A stretch of DNA of 13,288 nt from Candidatus Melainabacteria bacterium. Its GTDB lineage: Bacteria > Cyanobacteriota > Vampirovibrionia > Obscuribacterales > Obscuribacteraceae. Location of the stretch: NCBI GenBank assembly GCA_016209785.1, contig JACQVM010000315.1:1-13288 (forward strand). The letters are read 5' to 3'. The notes under the pieces are model-generated. The model was not told the origin of the DNA, made no database searches, and saw nothing but the letters and a program-made list of their open reading frames with translations. The first letter of the stretch is position 1. The number at the start of each line of letters is the position of its first letter. Positions 7,201 to 13,288 of the stretch are shown here, piece after piece. The translations under genes and the position numbers were made by a program.

Positions 7201-7335
7201 GTCGTCGTTTCTTCCAGTCGGCAAATAGAAGAGGAGCAGCATTGGTCTGGGACAGATCTATAGATGAATCAACACTTGCTTGTGCAGCTCCTGTAGAAAA
7301 AAAGGAGACAGCTTAGAAACCGACTGGTCGTCGTT
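7201..7335. repeat. Small direct repeats bracketing an inverted repeat (relic of insertion or rearrangement?)
   Basis: GTCGTCGTT occurs at 7201-7209 and again at 7327-7335 as a perfect 9-bp direct repeat. Inside, CCAGTCGG (7214-7221) faces CCGACTGG (7320-7327), a perfect 8-bp inverted repeat about 98 bases apart. The bracketed segment contains the transketolase-like fragment at 7260-7288. The order direct repeat / terminal inverted repeat resembles a very small mobile element with a 9-bp target duplication. The fit is imperfect: there are 4 spare bases on the left and the two repeats share one base on the right. The rest of the 180-bp gap between 7166 and 7346 shows no gene. Confidence 0.4.
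7260..7288 (+). pseudogene. Fragment matching the 3' region of the transketolase gene
   Basis: 27 of 29 bases match 5044-5072 inside the transketolase gene, in the same reading frame. Read in that frame the sequence gives S-I-D-E-S-T-L-A-C-A-A, then drifts and stops at 7305-7307. The changed residue (GAA for GTA, Glu for Val) is a plausible transketolase variant, so this may be a relic of a second diverged copy rather than a recent duplication. Similarity is not visible beyond about 30 bases on either side. An 18-base exact core is unlikely by chance in 13 kb. Confidence 0.5.
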
Positions 7336-7346
7336 CTGGTGCAGGA

Positions 7347-9338
7347 TTAACGTGTTACTGCTGGGATTTTCTTAAGTCGAGCCTCGATAAGGCTTAGTTC
7401 TGCTGTGCGCTTAGCAGCTTTTAGTAGCTTGGCATAGTGTTGTAAGGTTGTGCCAGTTTCTAAATGATATGGACCGAGAAGCTTTTCTTGAATAGCCAGT
7501 GCCTCTTTGTACAGTAATTCTGCTTGTGCATACTTTCTTTCCTTGAGATAAATGTTTGCTAGATCCCTGAGGTGAACAGCAGTGTTTGCTGAGTCAGGTC
7601 CTAATGTTTCTGATTCAATGGCTATTGCCCAAGGCATTATTGCGCTTGTCCCAGTGCCTGATGACTGAACTAATGCCAGGGCACGTTTATAAAGTGGCTC
7701 TGCCTCTGCGTTACGGCCTCTTGCGCGGTAAAGGTCTGCTAGATTGTTTAAGGCTACAACAAGTGCTGGTGTCCCATAACCCCCAGCTTTTTCGGAAATA
7801 ACAATGGCTCTCCAATAGAGAGGCTCAGCTTCTGAGCATTTGCCTTGAGCACGTAAGAGGTCAGCTAGGTTATTGAGGTGTGTGGCTATCCCTAGCTGTT
7901 TGAGCATGAGAGTTTCTACGGACTGTGCCTGAGCCGATGATGCTGGCTCGGCAAATGAACTTTGAGTAAGGGTTTGAGTGGTGGCAACAGCCCTTTTGTA
8001 CAAAGGCTCTGCTTCTAAATACTTGCCCTGAGCCCGATAAATATCGGCTAGGTTATTGAGGCTCTGTACTACTTTCGGGTTGTCTGGTCCTAAGGCTGTC
8101 TGTGAGATAGCAAGTGCCCGGCGGTAAAGTGCTTCTGCTTCAGCAAAATTACCCTGGGCCCTATAGAGGTCTGCCAGATTGTTCAAATCAATGGCTATGT
8201 CTTGGTGCCACGCACCTAATATTTTTTCATCAATTTTCAAGGCTTGTTGATAGGTTGCAAGATCGCGCTTATTAGAGGCAAGCGATTTTTCCCTTATCTG
8301 TACTGCCCTTTGATAGAGTAAGTTTGCTTGACGTTGGTTATCTTGTGCTGCGTAGAGATCAGCTAGGTTGTTCAAAGTAATGGCTAAAGCTGGATGCTCT
8401 GGACCAAGTGATTTCTCGTCAGCTGCTAAGGCAGCCTTATAGAGCTTTTCAGCTTCAGACAGCTTGCCTTGTGAACGTTTAAGATCCGCCAAGTTGTTGA
8501 GGCTAGTTGCCTTGTCCGGAGATGCTTGGGTAAGCAATTCTTCATTGGATTTGCTGAGTGCGCCTGGATCTTGTGTGGATGTGGCAGGAACTTTCAAGGT
8601 TAAGGCCAGTGCTTGCTCATAGAAATGCTCTGCTTCATCTGCTTTCCCCTGGTCTGTAGATAGGTCTCCCAGGTTGTTGAGTGTGATGATCATTGCGTGA
8701 TGTCCTGAGTCCAGGCTCTTTTCAGCGTTTACTAGTGCCTGTCTGTATAGTGCTTCCGCTTCTGCATAGCGGTCCTGGGCTCTATACAAGTCAGCCAAAT
8801 TGTTTAAGCTCACGGTTAAGTTGTGCATGTTGTTTGGGTCGGAGGCGATCTCTGGCATTGATGGAATGCGATAGAAAGCCAGGTCAGGATGCCCGGGACC
8901 CAACACTGCCTCAGCGATAGCTAACCCATCTTTGTATAGAGGCTCAGCTTCTGCAAATTTGCCTTCAGCACGATAAAGGTTAGCTAAAGTATTGAGTGTC
9001 CTTGCGGTTTCAATGCTCTTGCGCCCCAAGGTTTTTTCTCTAATTGTTAGTGCTTGCTGGATAAGCGGTTTAGCTTCACGGAATTTAGCCTGGGCTTGAT
9101 ATAGTGAGCCTAAATTGTAAAGGCTAACTGCCAGGCGAGGGTCATTTTGTCCTAGTTGTTTAGCCTGGTTGATAGCTGCCTGAAGCGATACTTCTGCCTC
9201 AGCGTATTTGCCATCATGACGGGCAACCTCACCGGTGCTGTTAAGCTTTTGCCAAAGCAAAGAAGGCTGCAATGGATTAGATGCCATGAATACGACGTGC
9301 GCTGAAGCCAAGAGTAAATAAGCAAGCCACATGTTCAT
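7347..9338 (-). CDS. Secreted or membrane-anchored TPR protein of the kinesin-light-chain repeat type
   Basis: This 663-aa protein starts with a hydrophobic stretch (MNMWLAYLLLASAHVVFMAS) that looks like a signal peptide with no lipobox Cys, or an anchor, so export is likely. From about residue 29 to 629 it consists of twelve tetratricopeptide units of the 'LNNLADLYRAQGKYAEAEPLYKRAL' style (TPR_10/TPR_12, 42 residues), plus a half unit at the C-terminus. Starts are near 29, 71, 113, 176, 218, 278, 320, 383, 425, 486, 528 and 588. From the third unit on, lengths alternate 63, 42, 60, 42, 63, 42, 61, 42, 60, 42; every other unit carries an insertion of 18-21 residues in the linker after helix B. 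No catalytic domain is fused, so it is probably a protein-binding scaffold with an unknown partner. ATG 9338 has GAGG 13 bases upstream, rather far; M3 is an alternative start. Confidence 0.85.
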   Translation of the reverse strand: MNMWLAYLLLASAHVVFMASNPLQPSLLWQKLNSTGEVARHDGKYAEAEVSLQAAINQAKQLGQNDPRLAVSLYNLGSLYQAQAKFREAKPLIQQALTIREKTLGRKSIETARTLNTLANLYRAEGKFAEAEPLYKDGLAIAEAVLGPGHPDLAFYRIPSMPEIASDPNNMHNLTVSLNNLADLYRAQDRYAEAEALYRQALVNAEKSLDSGHHAMIITLNNLGDLSTDQGKADEAEHFYEQALALTLKVPATSTQDPGALSKSNEELLTQASPDKATSLNNLADLKRSQGKLSEAEKLYKAALAADEKSLGPEHPALAITLNNLADLYAAQDNQRQANLLYQRAVQIREKSLASNKRDLATYQQALKIDEKILGAWHQDIAIDLNNLADLYRAQGNFAEAEALYRRALAISQTALGPDNPKVVQSLNNLADIYRAQGKYLEAEPLYKRAVATTQTLTQSSFAEPASSAQAQSVETLMLKQLGIATHLNNLADLLRAQGKCSEAEPLYWRAIVISEKAGGYGTPALVVALNNLADLYRARGRNAEAEPLYKRALALVQSSGTGTSAIMPWAIAIESETLGPDSANTAVHLRDLANIYLKERKYAQAELLYKEALAIQEKLLGPYHLETGTTLQHYAKLLKAAKRTAELSLIEARLKKIPAVTR

Positions 9339-9790
9339 TGCTATGAATTTACCTCAAATCAGGCTTGATAATGCTGTTCACAGTTTAGATATTGGCGCTA
9401 ACCTTGCTTGCGAGGGACCAATAGGTCACCCAAAACTTTACCAACATATCTTGTTAATTGGGTGTGCCAGGGGCTGTTACTGGTTGCCTCGAATGGTCTT
9501 GCTTTGCACAGGTAGCAAAGAGGTAACTCATTTGACTTGCTCTAGGTAAAAAGCTTAGGGTTTTGGCCTTCTAGATATCCTGTTTCACTACGGTTGTAAT
9601 TAACAAACATAAATAAAGCTCTTAAACAAGGCTTGCAGCACCATTTTCATCAGTCCAAGTCACCTGAGCAGCAGGTAATGGTTAGTTTATAGAACCTTTA
9701 GCAGGTTTGAGTATGTGAGGCTGGCTGCGTTTTACCTCTGGTGAAATCCATTGGCCAGTGCTTTGGCCAATAGCCTATAAGGAGCTCGTC
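9339..9790. other. Gene-free region upstream of the TPR and M28 genes
   Basis: About 450 bp between two divergent genes. It must hold promoters for both, but I see no strong -35/-10 pair. TTGAGT (9707-9712) with TTTTAC 17 bp on (9730-9735) is the best, and weak. Short perfect inverted repeats are CTTTGC/GCAAAG (9502-9520), ACCTG/CAGGT (9662-9676) and the strong one at 9750-9771 described separately. None is followed by a T-run. No tRNA or known riboswitch could be folded by eye. The one open frame of about 70 codons here (9331-9549) lacks an SD and looks like noise. Confidence 0.6.
9750..9771 (+). promoter_or_regulatory. Perfect 8-bp hairpin just before the M28 ribosome binding site
   Basis: ATTGGCCA (9750-9757), six-base loop, TGGCCAAT (9764-9771). 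It ends 7 bases before the SD AAGGAG (9779-9784). There is no T-run, so it is not a terminator. It could be a palindromic operator or a 5'-UTR stem that protects the mRNA or tunes translation. An in-frame GTG at 9758 sits in its loop, which argues against that GTG as the start. Confidence 0.45.
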
Positions 9791-10912
9791 ATGTTCACCT
9801 CCATCATGGGAGTGGGCAGCCCTGCCGGTTTGGGCTTGCTCATTATGTTGCTTGCACTTGTCGTTATTGCTTACCGATTCTTGCGTCGCTCGACTGACAT
9901 TGACCCAATTCACAAGGGTAAGGCGCCAGCCCAATGTTGCAAGTTTGATAGGGCTGAGGTGGTAGCAACACGGTTTATTGTGCCACCTCCGCTAATTCTT
10001 CCTGCTCTGGGTCCGGCCGACCCGCGCGTACAAGCTGCCATGAATGCTGTGCAGGTGCCGGCAATCAAGGGAACCCTTGATGGTCTTACTGGTGAGGTAG
10101 CGGTTTCAGCCGGTGGACGAAGTGGCCTTATTGCTAGCCGCAATAGCTTTGGCAAGGACATTGACCTTGCGTTGGCTTATTTGGAGGAGTTTTACCGAGG
10201 TCTTGGACTGCAGACGGTCAGAGAACCTTACACGGCACGAGGCAAGACGTACTTCAACCTAGTGGCCACACAGCCAGGCAAAGTTAGCCCCGACAGGGTG
10301 CTCATTATTGGTGCTCACCTGGACTCGACGGCTGGACGTCCATCAAGTACGGAGAAAGTAGCCCCTGGTGCTGATGATGATGGCTCCGGAACGGTTTCCC
10401 TGATGGAGATTGCCAAGGCACTTACAAAGCTGCCTCTGGGGGTGACGGTGCGCTATGTGCACTTCACCGGTGAAGAACAAGGGCTCTGGGGGAGCTACAG
10501 CTATTCTGATAAGGTAGCTGAGGCCAAGACAAACCTTGTGGCTATGATCCAGCTTGACATGGTTGGCTGGTGCGCCAAGCCAGGCAATAGGTTGGACATT
10601 CATGACGGTAAGGACCGAAATGGTTCGCACGCGCTGGTTGGCTACTTTGTAGCAAATGTGTCTCGCTACGGGCTTGCTCTCAGACCTGTGGACACGCATA
10701 ACCATGCTGTAGACAACCGCAGCGACCACGCTGGCTTTCACGACCATGGCTACAAGGCGGTGCTCCTGAGCGAAGAGTTCACCGATGATGGGTTTAACCC
10801 CAACTATCACTCGGTCTCTGATAAGGCAAACACGCTCAACTTTCCCTATCTCGTTGAGGTCATCAAGCTGACCATTGCCACGGCTGCTGATTTGGCTCAG
10901 ATTCAGCCTTAA
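9791..10912 (+). CDS. M28-family zinc aminopeptidase with N-terminal membrane anchor
   Basis: This is a 373-aa di-zinc peptidase of the leucyl/Aeromonas aminopeptidase type. ATG 9791 is chosen because AAGGAG (9779-9784) stands six bases before it; an in-frame GTG at 9758 would add 11 residues but lacks an SD. A single hydrophobic helix at about 12-31 followed by RFLRR suggests a membrane anchor; by the positive-inside rule the catalytic domain may stay in the cytoplasm unless topology is reversed. Expected metal and catalytic residues are all present: H176 (GAHLDS), bridging D195 (PGADDDGSG), catalytic E228 and ligand E229 (FTGEEQGLWGS), D256 (QLDMVGW) and H340 (NPNYHSVSD). Sampled lines reach about 57% GC against about 45-47% for the adjacent genes, which hints at a different origin or expression class. 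Substrate is unknown. Confidence 0.92.
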   Translation: MFTSIMGVGSPAGLGLLIMLLALVVIAYRFLRRSTDIDPIHKGKAPAQCCKFDRAEVVATRFIVPPPLILPALGPADPRVQAAMNAVQVPAIKGTLDGLTGEVAVSAGGRSGLIASRNSFGKDIDLALAYLEEFYRGLGLQTVREPYTARGKTYFNLVATQPGKVSPDRVLIIGAHLDSTAGRPSSTEKVAPGADDDGSGTVSLMEIAKALTKLPLGVTVRYVHFTGEEQGLWGSYSYSDKVAEAKTNLVAMIQLDMVGWCAKPGNRLDIHDGKDRNGSHALVGYFVANVSRYGLALRPVDTHNHAVDNRSDHAGFHDHGYKAVLLSEEFTDDGFNPNYHSVSDKANTLNFPYLVEVIKLTIATAADLAQIQP

Positions 10913-10936
10913 GGTAGTGCGTCCGGCCTTGCACTG

Positions 10937-10969
10937 GCACAAGGGCAGTCTGCCAGGCTGCCCTTGTGC
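10937..10969 (+). terminator. Perfect 12-bp hairpin after the M28 gene, terminator-like with weak T-tract
   Basis: GCACAAGGGCAG (10937-10948) pairs fully with CTGCCCTTGTGC (10958-10969) around a 9-base loop, 25 bases after the M28 stop codon. The stem is GC-rich, as in an intrinsic terminator, but what follows is only TTAAGACTTGTTAG, so the uridine tract is poor. It may terminate with help from factors, or protect the 3' end of the M28 transcript. Confidence 0.6.
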
Positions 10970-11015
10970 TTAAGACTTGTTAGTAGCTTCTCCGAGCACC
11001 AAGAAATACTTGCAA

Positions 11016-11038
11016 TCCCTCTACCGACCAAAGAGGGA
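11016..11038 (+). promoter_or_regulatory. Hairpin that would bury the ribosome binding site of the hydrolase gene
   Basis: TCCCTCT (11016-11022) is fully complementary to AGAGGGA (11032-11038), with a 9-base loop. The right arm contains most of the SD (GGGAGG, 11035-11040) of the gene starting at 11047. If this stem forms, initiation would be blocked. It could act as a thermosensor-like or protein-controlled switch, or simply set a low translation level. Confidence 0.45.
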
Positions 11039-11046
11039 GGTTACCT

Positions 11047-11700
11047 ATGCACGCTGACAAGTATCCCGACCTTGAGTCGGTTAAGCGTCATGTTAGTCCG
11101 GACGATTTTCGGATTCGATTGTTGGATCGAGGTAGTTGGGCTCTTGTCATTGCGCCACATGGGGGTTACATAGAGCCAGGAACATCAGCTATTGCCAGAG
11201 CCATTGCAGGCAGGAGCTATAGTTTATTTGATTTTCAGGGGCTGCGGGAAGACATTGCTCCAGACATGCACGTAACAGCTACACGGTTTAGAGACCCAGG
11301 GCTGTCTTGTCTTCTTGGTTTTGCTGATGTTGCAGTGTCTGTGCATGGGATGGGTACTGCCGGGCACACAACCATTTGGCTTGGAGGGCTTAACATATCG
11401 CTTAAGCAGTTGGTGAGGTTTAACCTAGAGAAGGCAGGGTTTGTCGTAAACCCAGATAGCCCTCGTTATCGTGGTGAGAGCAGGTACAACATAGTGAACA
11501 TGGCCCGTTGTTGTGGTGTGCAGCTTGAGTTTTCTGATGAGCTTTTAAATCAGGCCTTTAGAAAACATCGCTTTACACCAGGTGGCAGGTGCCCTGCTAA
11601 AACTGAGGTCTTTGATAGGCTAGTGGCTGCTGTTCGTCAAGGGCTTAGAGAGTACCGGCTGCTAGCTCGAGCTATGCGTGTTGGTGTGTCGGATAAGTAA
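11047..11700 (+). CDS. Poly-gamma-glutamate hydrolase (PghP/YjqB, DUF867) family protein
   Basis: This 217-aa protein belongs to the family of phage PghP and B. subtilis YjqB, zinc enzymes related to carboxypeptidases; phage PghP cuts poly-gamma-glutamate. Family signatures in order are APHGGYIEPGTS (36-47; zinc ligands H38 and E43 inferred), SLFDFQGL (59-66), MHVTATRFRDP (74-84), VSVHGM (98-102; third ligand H100 inferred), IWLGGLN (110-116) and GVQLEFSDEL (157-166, with a candidate catalytic E161). All key residues seem intact. There is no signal peptide, so it probably acts inside the cell, unlike a capsule-degrading enzyme. GGAGG (11036-11040) is six bases before ATG 11047 but lies in a hairpin. 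The stop is 10 bases before the GTG of the FolC-type ligase, so the two are very likely one operon. The substrate could be a gamma-glutamyl tail made by that neighbour; this is inference. Confidence 0.85.
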   Translation: MHADKYPDLESVKRHVSPDDFRIRLLDRGSWALVIAPHGGYIEPGTSAIARAIAGRSYSLFDFQGLREDIAPDMHVTATRFRDPGLSCLLGFADVAVSVHGMGTAGHTTIWLGGLNISLKQLVRFNLEKAGFVVNPDSPRYRGESRYNIVNMARCCGVQLEFSDELLNQAFRKHRFTPGGRCPAKTEVFDRLVAAVRQGLREYRLLARAMRVGVSDK

Positions 11701-11710
11701 GTAGGAAGCC

Positions 11711-13120
11711 GTGAATTATCAAGAAGCGATTGCATTTATTGAGACATATCCTAACTGGGAGCGGCAAGTTGGTCCGCTGGACTCCCGCTGGATGAGCCTT
11801 AAGACAATGCAATCGCTTCTGTCCCGTCTTGGCAATCCACATCTTGGTACAAAGACAATCCATGTTACTGGCTCCAAGGGCAAAGGAAGCACTGCTTCTA
11901 TGATTGCCTCAATTCTAACAGCCTCTGGAGTGAAGACAGCATTGTTTACCAGTCCTAGTCTCTATTCGTGCACTGAACAGATTGCACTTGATGGCAAAGC
12001 AGTTAGCCGTGATGAGTTTGCGCGCGGTGTGGAGGCTGTAAGAAGGGCAGTAATGGATGAGCATACAGAACAGCACCCAGTAAGTGTGTTTGGCATCTTA
12101 GCTGCAACTTTTTTTTACTTAGCAAAAACCTACTACGCGCAGTGGCAGGTTGTTGAAGTAGGACTTGGTGGTGCTAGCGATGCTACTAATGTGTTTCAGG
12201 AGAAGGAAGCGGCTGTTATTACCCCAGTTAGTCTTGAGCATACGGCAATCTTAGGTAGGACTCCTGCAGCTATAGCCGAACAAAAGTCGGGCATTATCAC
12301 AACCGGATGTACAGCTATTCTTGCTCCACAGCGGACTTGCGATGTCAAGGAAGTTGTTGCTGCTCGTTGCAAACAGCTTGGTGTCAAAGTTATTGATGTT
12401 GACGGTCTATATAAAACCCGACTTATAAGACACAATGACAAAGCTCAAAGTGTGCTTGTGACCGGGCCATTTGGCAGACACTTAGTTGAGCTTGGCATGT
12501 TAGGTGAACATCAGCTTAGCAATGCAGCAACAGCGGTGGCTACAGTTGAAACGCTACAAGAGCAAGGTGAGCTAAGCGCCAGGTTAGACGTAGCCCCTGG
12601 GCTTGCTAATGTACGGTTGCCTGGGCGCCTTGAAGTAATTTGCCAAAGGCCCACGATTGTGTTGGATGGAGCTCACAATGGTGAATCAAGTGCAGCAGTT
12701 TGTGCTGCAGTAAAAAAGTATTTCTCTTTCAAGCGATGTGTAGTTGTGCTTGGCTTTAACACCGATAAAGATAGTAAAGCTATCTGTGAGAATTTAGCGC
12801 AGATTGCTGAGGTGATTGTGACGACTCGATCTAAAAATCCACGTGCTAAAGAGCCATCTGCAATAATGTGCGAGCCGGCTTTGTCGAGGACAACAACAAT
12901 AGCCACAGACTCTGTCGCTTATGCCGTTGAGATAGCCTTAACCCGGATTGACCAGGATGATTTGCTGCTGGTGACCGGTTCTTTAGCTGTTGTCGCGGAG
13001 GCGCGTGAGTTTTTGACGCATAATCAGTTAGGAGTATTTGGTGACGCTTGTTGCCTTAGTGGTGGTGTTGTTGACTCTCATGAAGAAGCTACCAATACCG
13101 TTGTTAGTGCAGCCGGCTAA
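11711..13120 (+). CDS. folC: FolC-type Mur ligase (dihydrofolate/folylpolyglutamate synthase family), diverged motifs
   Basis: This 469-aa ATP-dependent amide ligase would join glutamate to dihydropteroate or extend folate with gamma-linked glutamates. GTG 11711 has AGGA at 11703-11706. The N-terminal lead (MNYQEAIAFIE...LGNPH) is typical. The P-loop VTGSKGKGST (52-61) replaces the usual GTNGKGS. SPSLYSCTEQIALDG (81-95) has Ser83 where SPHL is usual. EVGLGGASDATNV (149-161) has Ala-Ser where most have Arg-Leu. SLEH (174-177) stands for LDH. IAEQKSGI (188-195) keeps the lysine of the EKAGI motif. RLPGRLEV (302-309), LDGAHN (318-323) and NTDKDSKA (350-357) follow, and TGSLAVVAEAREF closes the ligase domain near 434. 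A tail of about 35 residues (436-469, with CC at 447-448) extends beyond the usual end. The family is sure; folate specificity is likely but weakened by the changed motifs. Confidence 0.85.
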   Translation: MNYQEAIAFIETYPNWERQVGPLDSRWMSLKTMQSLLSRLGNPHLGTKTIHVTGSKGKGSTASMIASILTASGVKTALFTSPSLYSCTEQIALDGKAVSRDEFARGVEAVRRAVMDEHTEQHPVSVFGILAATFFYLAKTYYAQWQVVEVGLGGASDATNVFQEKEAAVITPVSLEHTAILGRTPAAIAEQKSGIITTGCTAILAPQRTCDVKEVVAARCKQLGVKVIDVDGLYKTRLIRHNDKAQSVLVTGPFGRHLVELGMLGEHQLSNAATAVATVETLQEQGELSARLDVAPGLANVRLPGRLEVICQRPTIVLDGAHNGESSAAVCAAVKKYFSFKRCVVVLGFNTDKDSKAICENLAQIAEVIVTTRSKNPRAKEPSAIMCEPALSRTTTIATDSVAYAVEIALTRIDQDDLLLVTGSLAVVAEAREFLTHNQLGVFGDACCLSGGVVDSHEEATNTVVSAAG

Positions 13121-13288
13121 GCACCATGGTGACAACAGCTCCACAAGCACCGAGCATCATGATGGTAAACCAGACTACCCCTGAAATGGCCATTACAATA
13201 AGAGCTTTTCCAGTATCAAGTTCGTGTACTTTCTTGAGTCCAAAGAAGTACAGCGCCCAGCCGTATAAGGCTGCCAGAAAGTTAATAA
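13104..13288 (-). CDS. C-terminal end of a Yip1-like multi-pass membrane protein
   Basis: This minus-strand frame is open from the right edge to a TAA at 13104-13106, giving 60 residues. It reads as two hydrophobic helices (about 1-16 and 30-56 of the visible part) joined by a short polar loop: NFLAALYGWALYFFGLKKV, HELDTGKALIV, then VVWFTIMMLGACGAVVTMVL and SRLH at the end. The 'LYG..LYF.GL.kVh.l.tgKAl' pattern is typical of the end of bacterial Yip1-domain proteins, whose role is not well established. The start and most of the protein lie outside the window. It converges on the FolC-type gene and overlaps its 3' end by 17 bp. Confidence 0.7.
   Translation of the reverse strand, partial: INFLAALYGWALYFFGLKKVHELDTGKALIVMAISGVVWFTIMMLGACGAVVTMVLSRLH

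Noticed and set aside
7242..7307. A 21-codon frame starting at TTG 7242 with GAGGAG at 7231-7236
   Set aside because: Good SD spacing, but the product is explained by the transketolase-like fragment and has no other sign of selection.
9481..9500. T-loop-like bases (GGTTGCCTCGAATGG) suggesting a tRNA
   Set aside because: No matching acceptor, D or anticodon stems could be built around it.
9502..9520. CTTTGC/GCAAAG hairpin as a terminator
   Set aside because: Six bp only and no T-run on either strand.
9331..9549. 72-codon plus-strand frame in the gap before the M28 gene
   Set aside because: No SD, overlaps the start of the TPR gene, and composition is not protein-like.
10343..10942. 199-codon minus-strand frame
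   Set aside because: Lies antisense to the M28 gene, which has all its catalytic motifs; the frame is a shadow of its higher GC.
10964..11173. 69-codon plus-strand frame before the hydrolase
   Set aside because: Overlaps the well-supported hydrolase gene in another frame and has no SD of its own.
1..13288. CRISPR arrays, insertion sequences, rRNA
   Set aside because: No evenly spaced repeats, transposase or rRNA-like stretches were seen anywhere in the window.

Overview
The window is bacterial chromosome with short intergenic gaps and both strands in use. It holds nine complete genes and two genes cut by the window edges. GC is moderate, about 45-50% by eye. The gene set mixes generic metabolism (an animal-type transketolase, a FolC-type ligase), two zinc aminopeptidases of different clans (M1 and M28), a kinesin-light-chain-like TPR protein and several small membrane proteins of the YciC/DUF975-like and Yip1-like types. 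That mix would suit a Cyanobacteriota/Melainabacteria- or Chloroflexota-like lineage. This placement is inference from gene content and motif style; there is no rRNA or other marker here.

Left part (1-5289): a multi-TM membrane protein (minus, cut by the left edge) lies 55 bp downstream of an M1 aminopeptidase (minus). The aminopeptidase is divergent from a 615-aa transketolase (plus) across a 141-bp gap.

Middle (5290-9338): a gap with a good sigma70-type promoter precedes an unrecognised three-TM protein with a near-perfect Shine-Dalgarno. It converges on a two-gene minus-strand module: a DUF6932-type nucleotidyltransferase-fold protein followed, with an ATGA overlap, by an XRE-type helix-turn-helix protein. 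This looks like a toxin-antitoxin or defence module. Its start region carries an array of TTGAC half-sites, and its first gene has no Shine-Dalgarno. Behind it is a 180-bp gap containing a short relic-like copy of the transketolase 3' region, flanked by small direct and inverted repeats. Then comes a secreted TPR protein whose repeats alternate strictly between 42 and 60-63 residues.

Right part (9339-13288): a gene-free stretch of about 450 bp precedes a membrane-anchored M28 aminopeptidase (start corrected to 9791). After it come a perfect 12-bp hairpin and a tight pair made of a poly-gamma-glutamate hydrolase-family protein and a FolC-type Mur ligase. The first of these may break gamma-glutamyl bonds and the second makes them. 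The ligase converges on, and overlaps by 17 bp, the 3' end of a Yip1-like membrane protein cut by the right edge.

The best candidates for something less described are the DUF6932-XRE module with its operator array, the hydrolase/FolC pair with its diverged ligase motifs and hairpin-buried ribosome binding site, and the dimeric higher-order repeat of the TPR protein.
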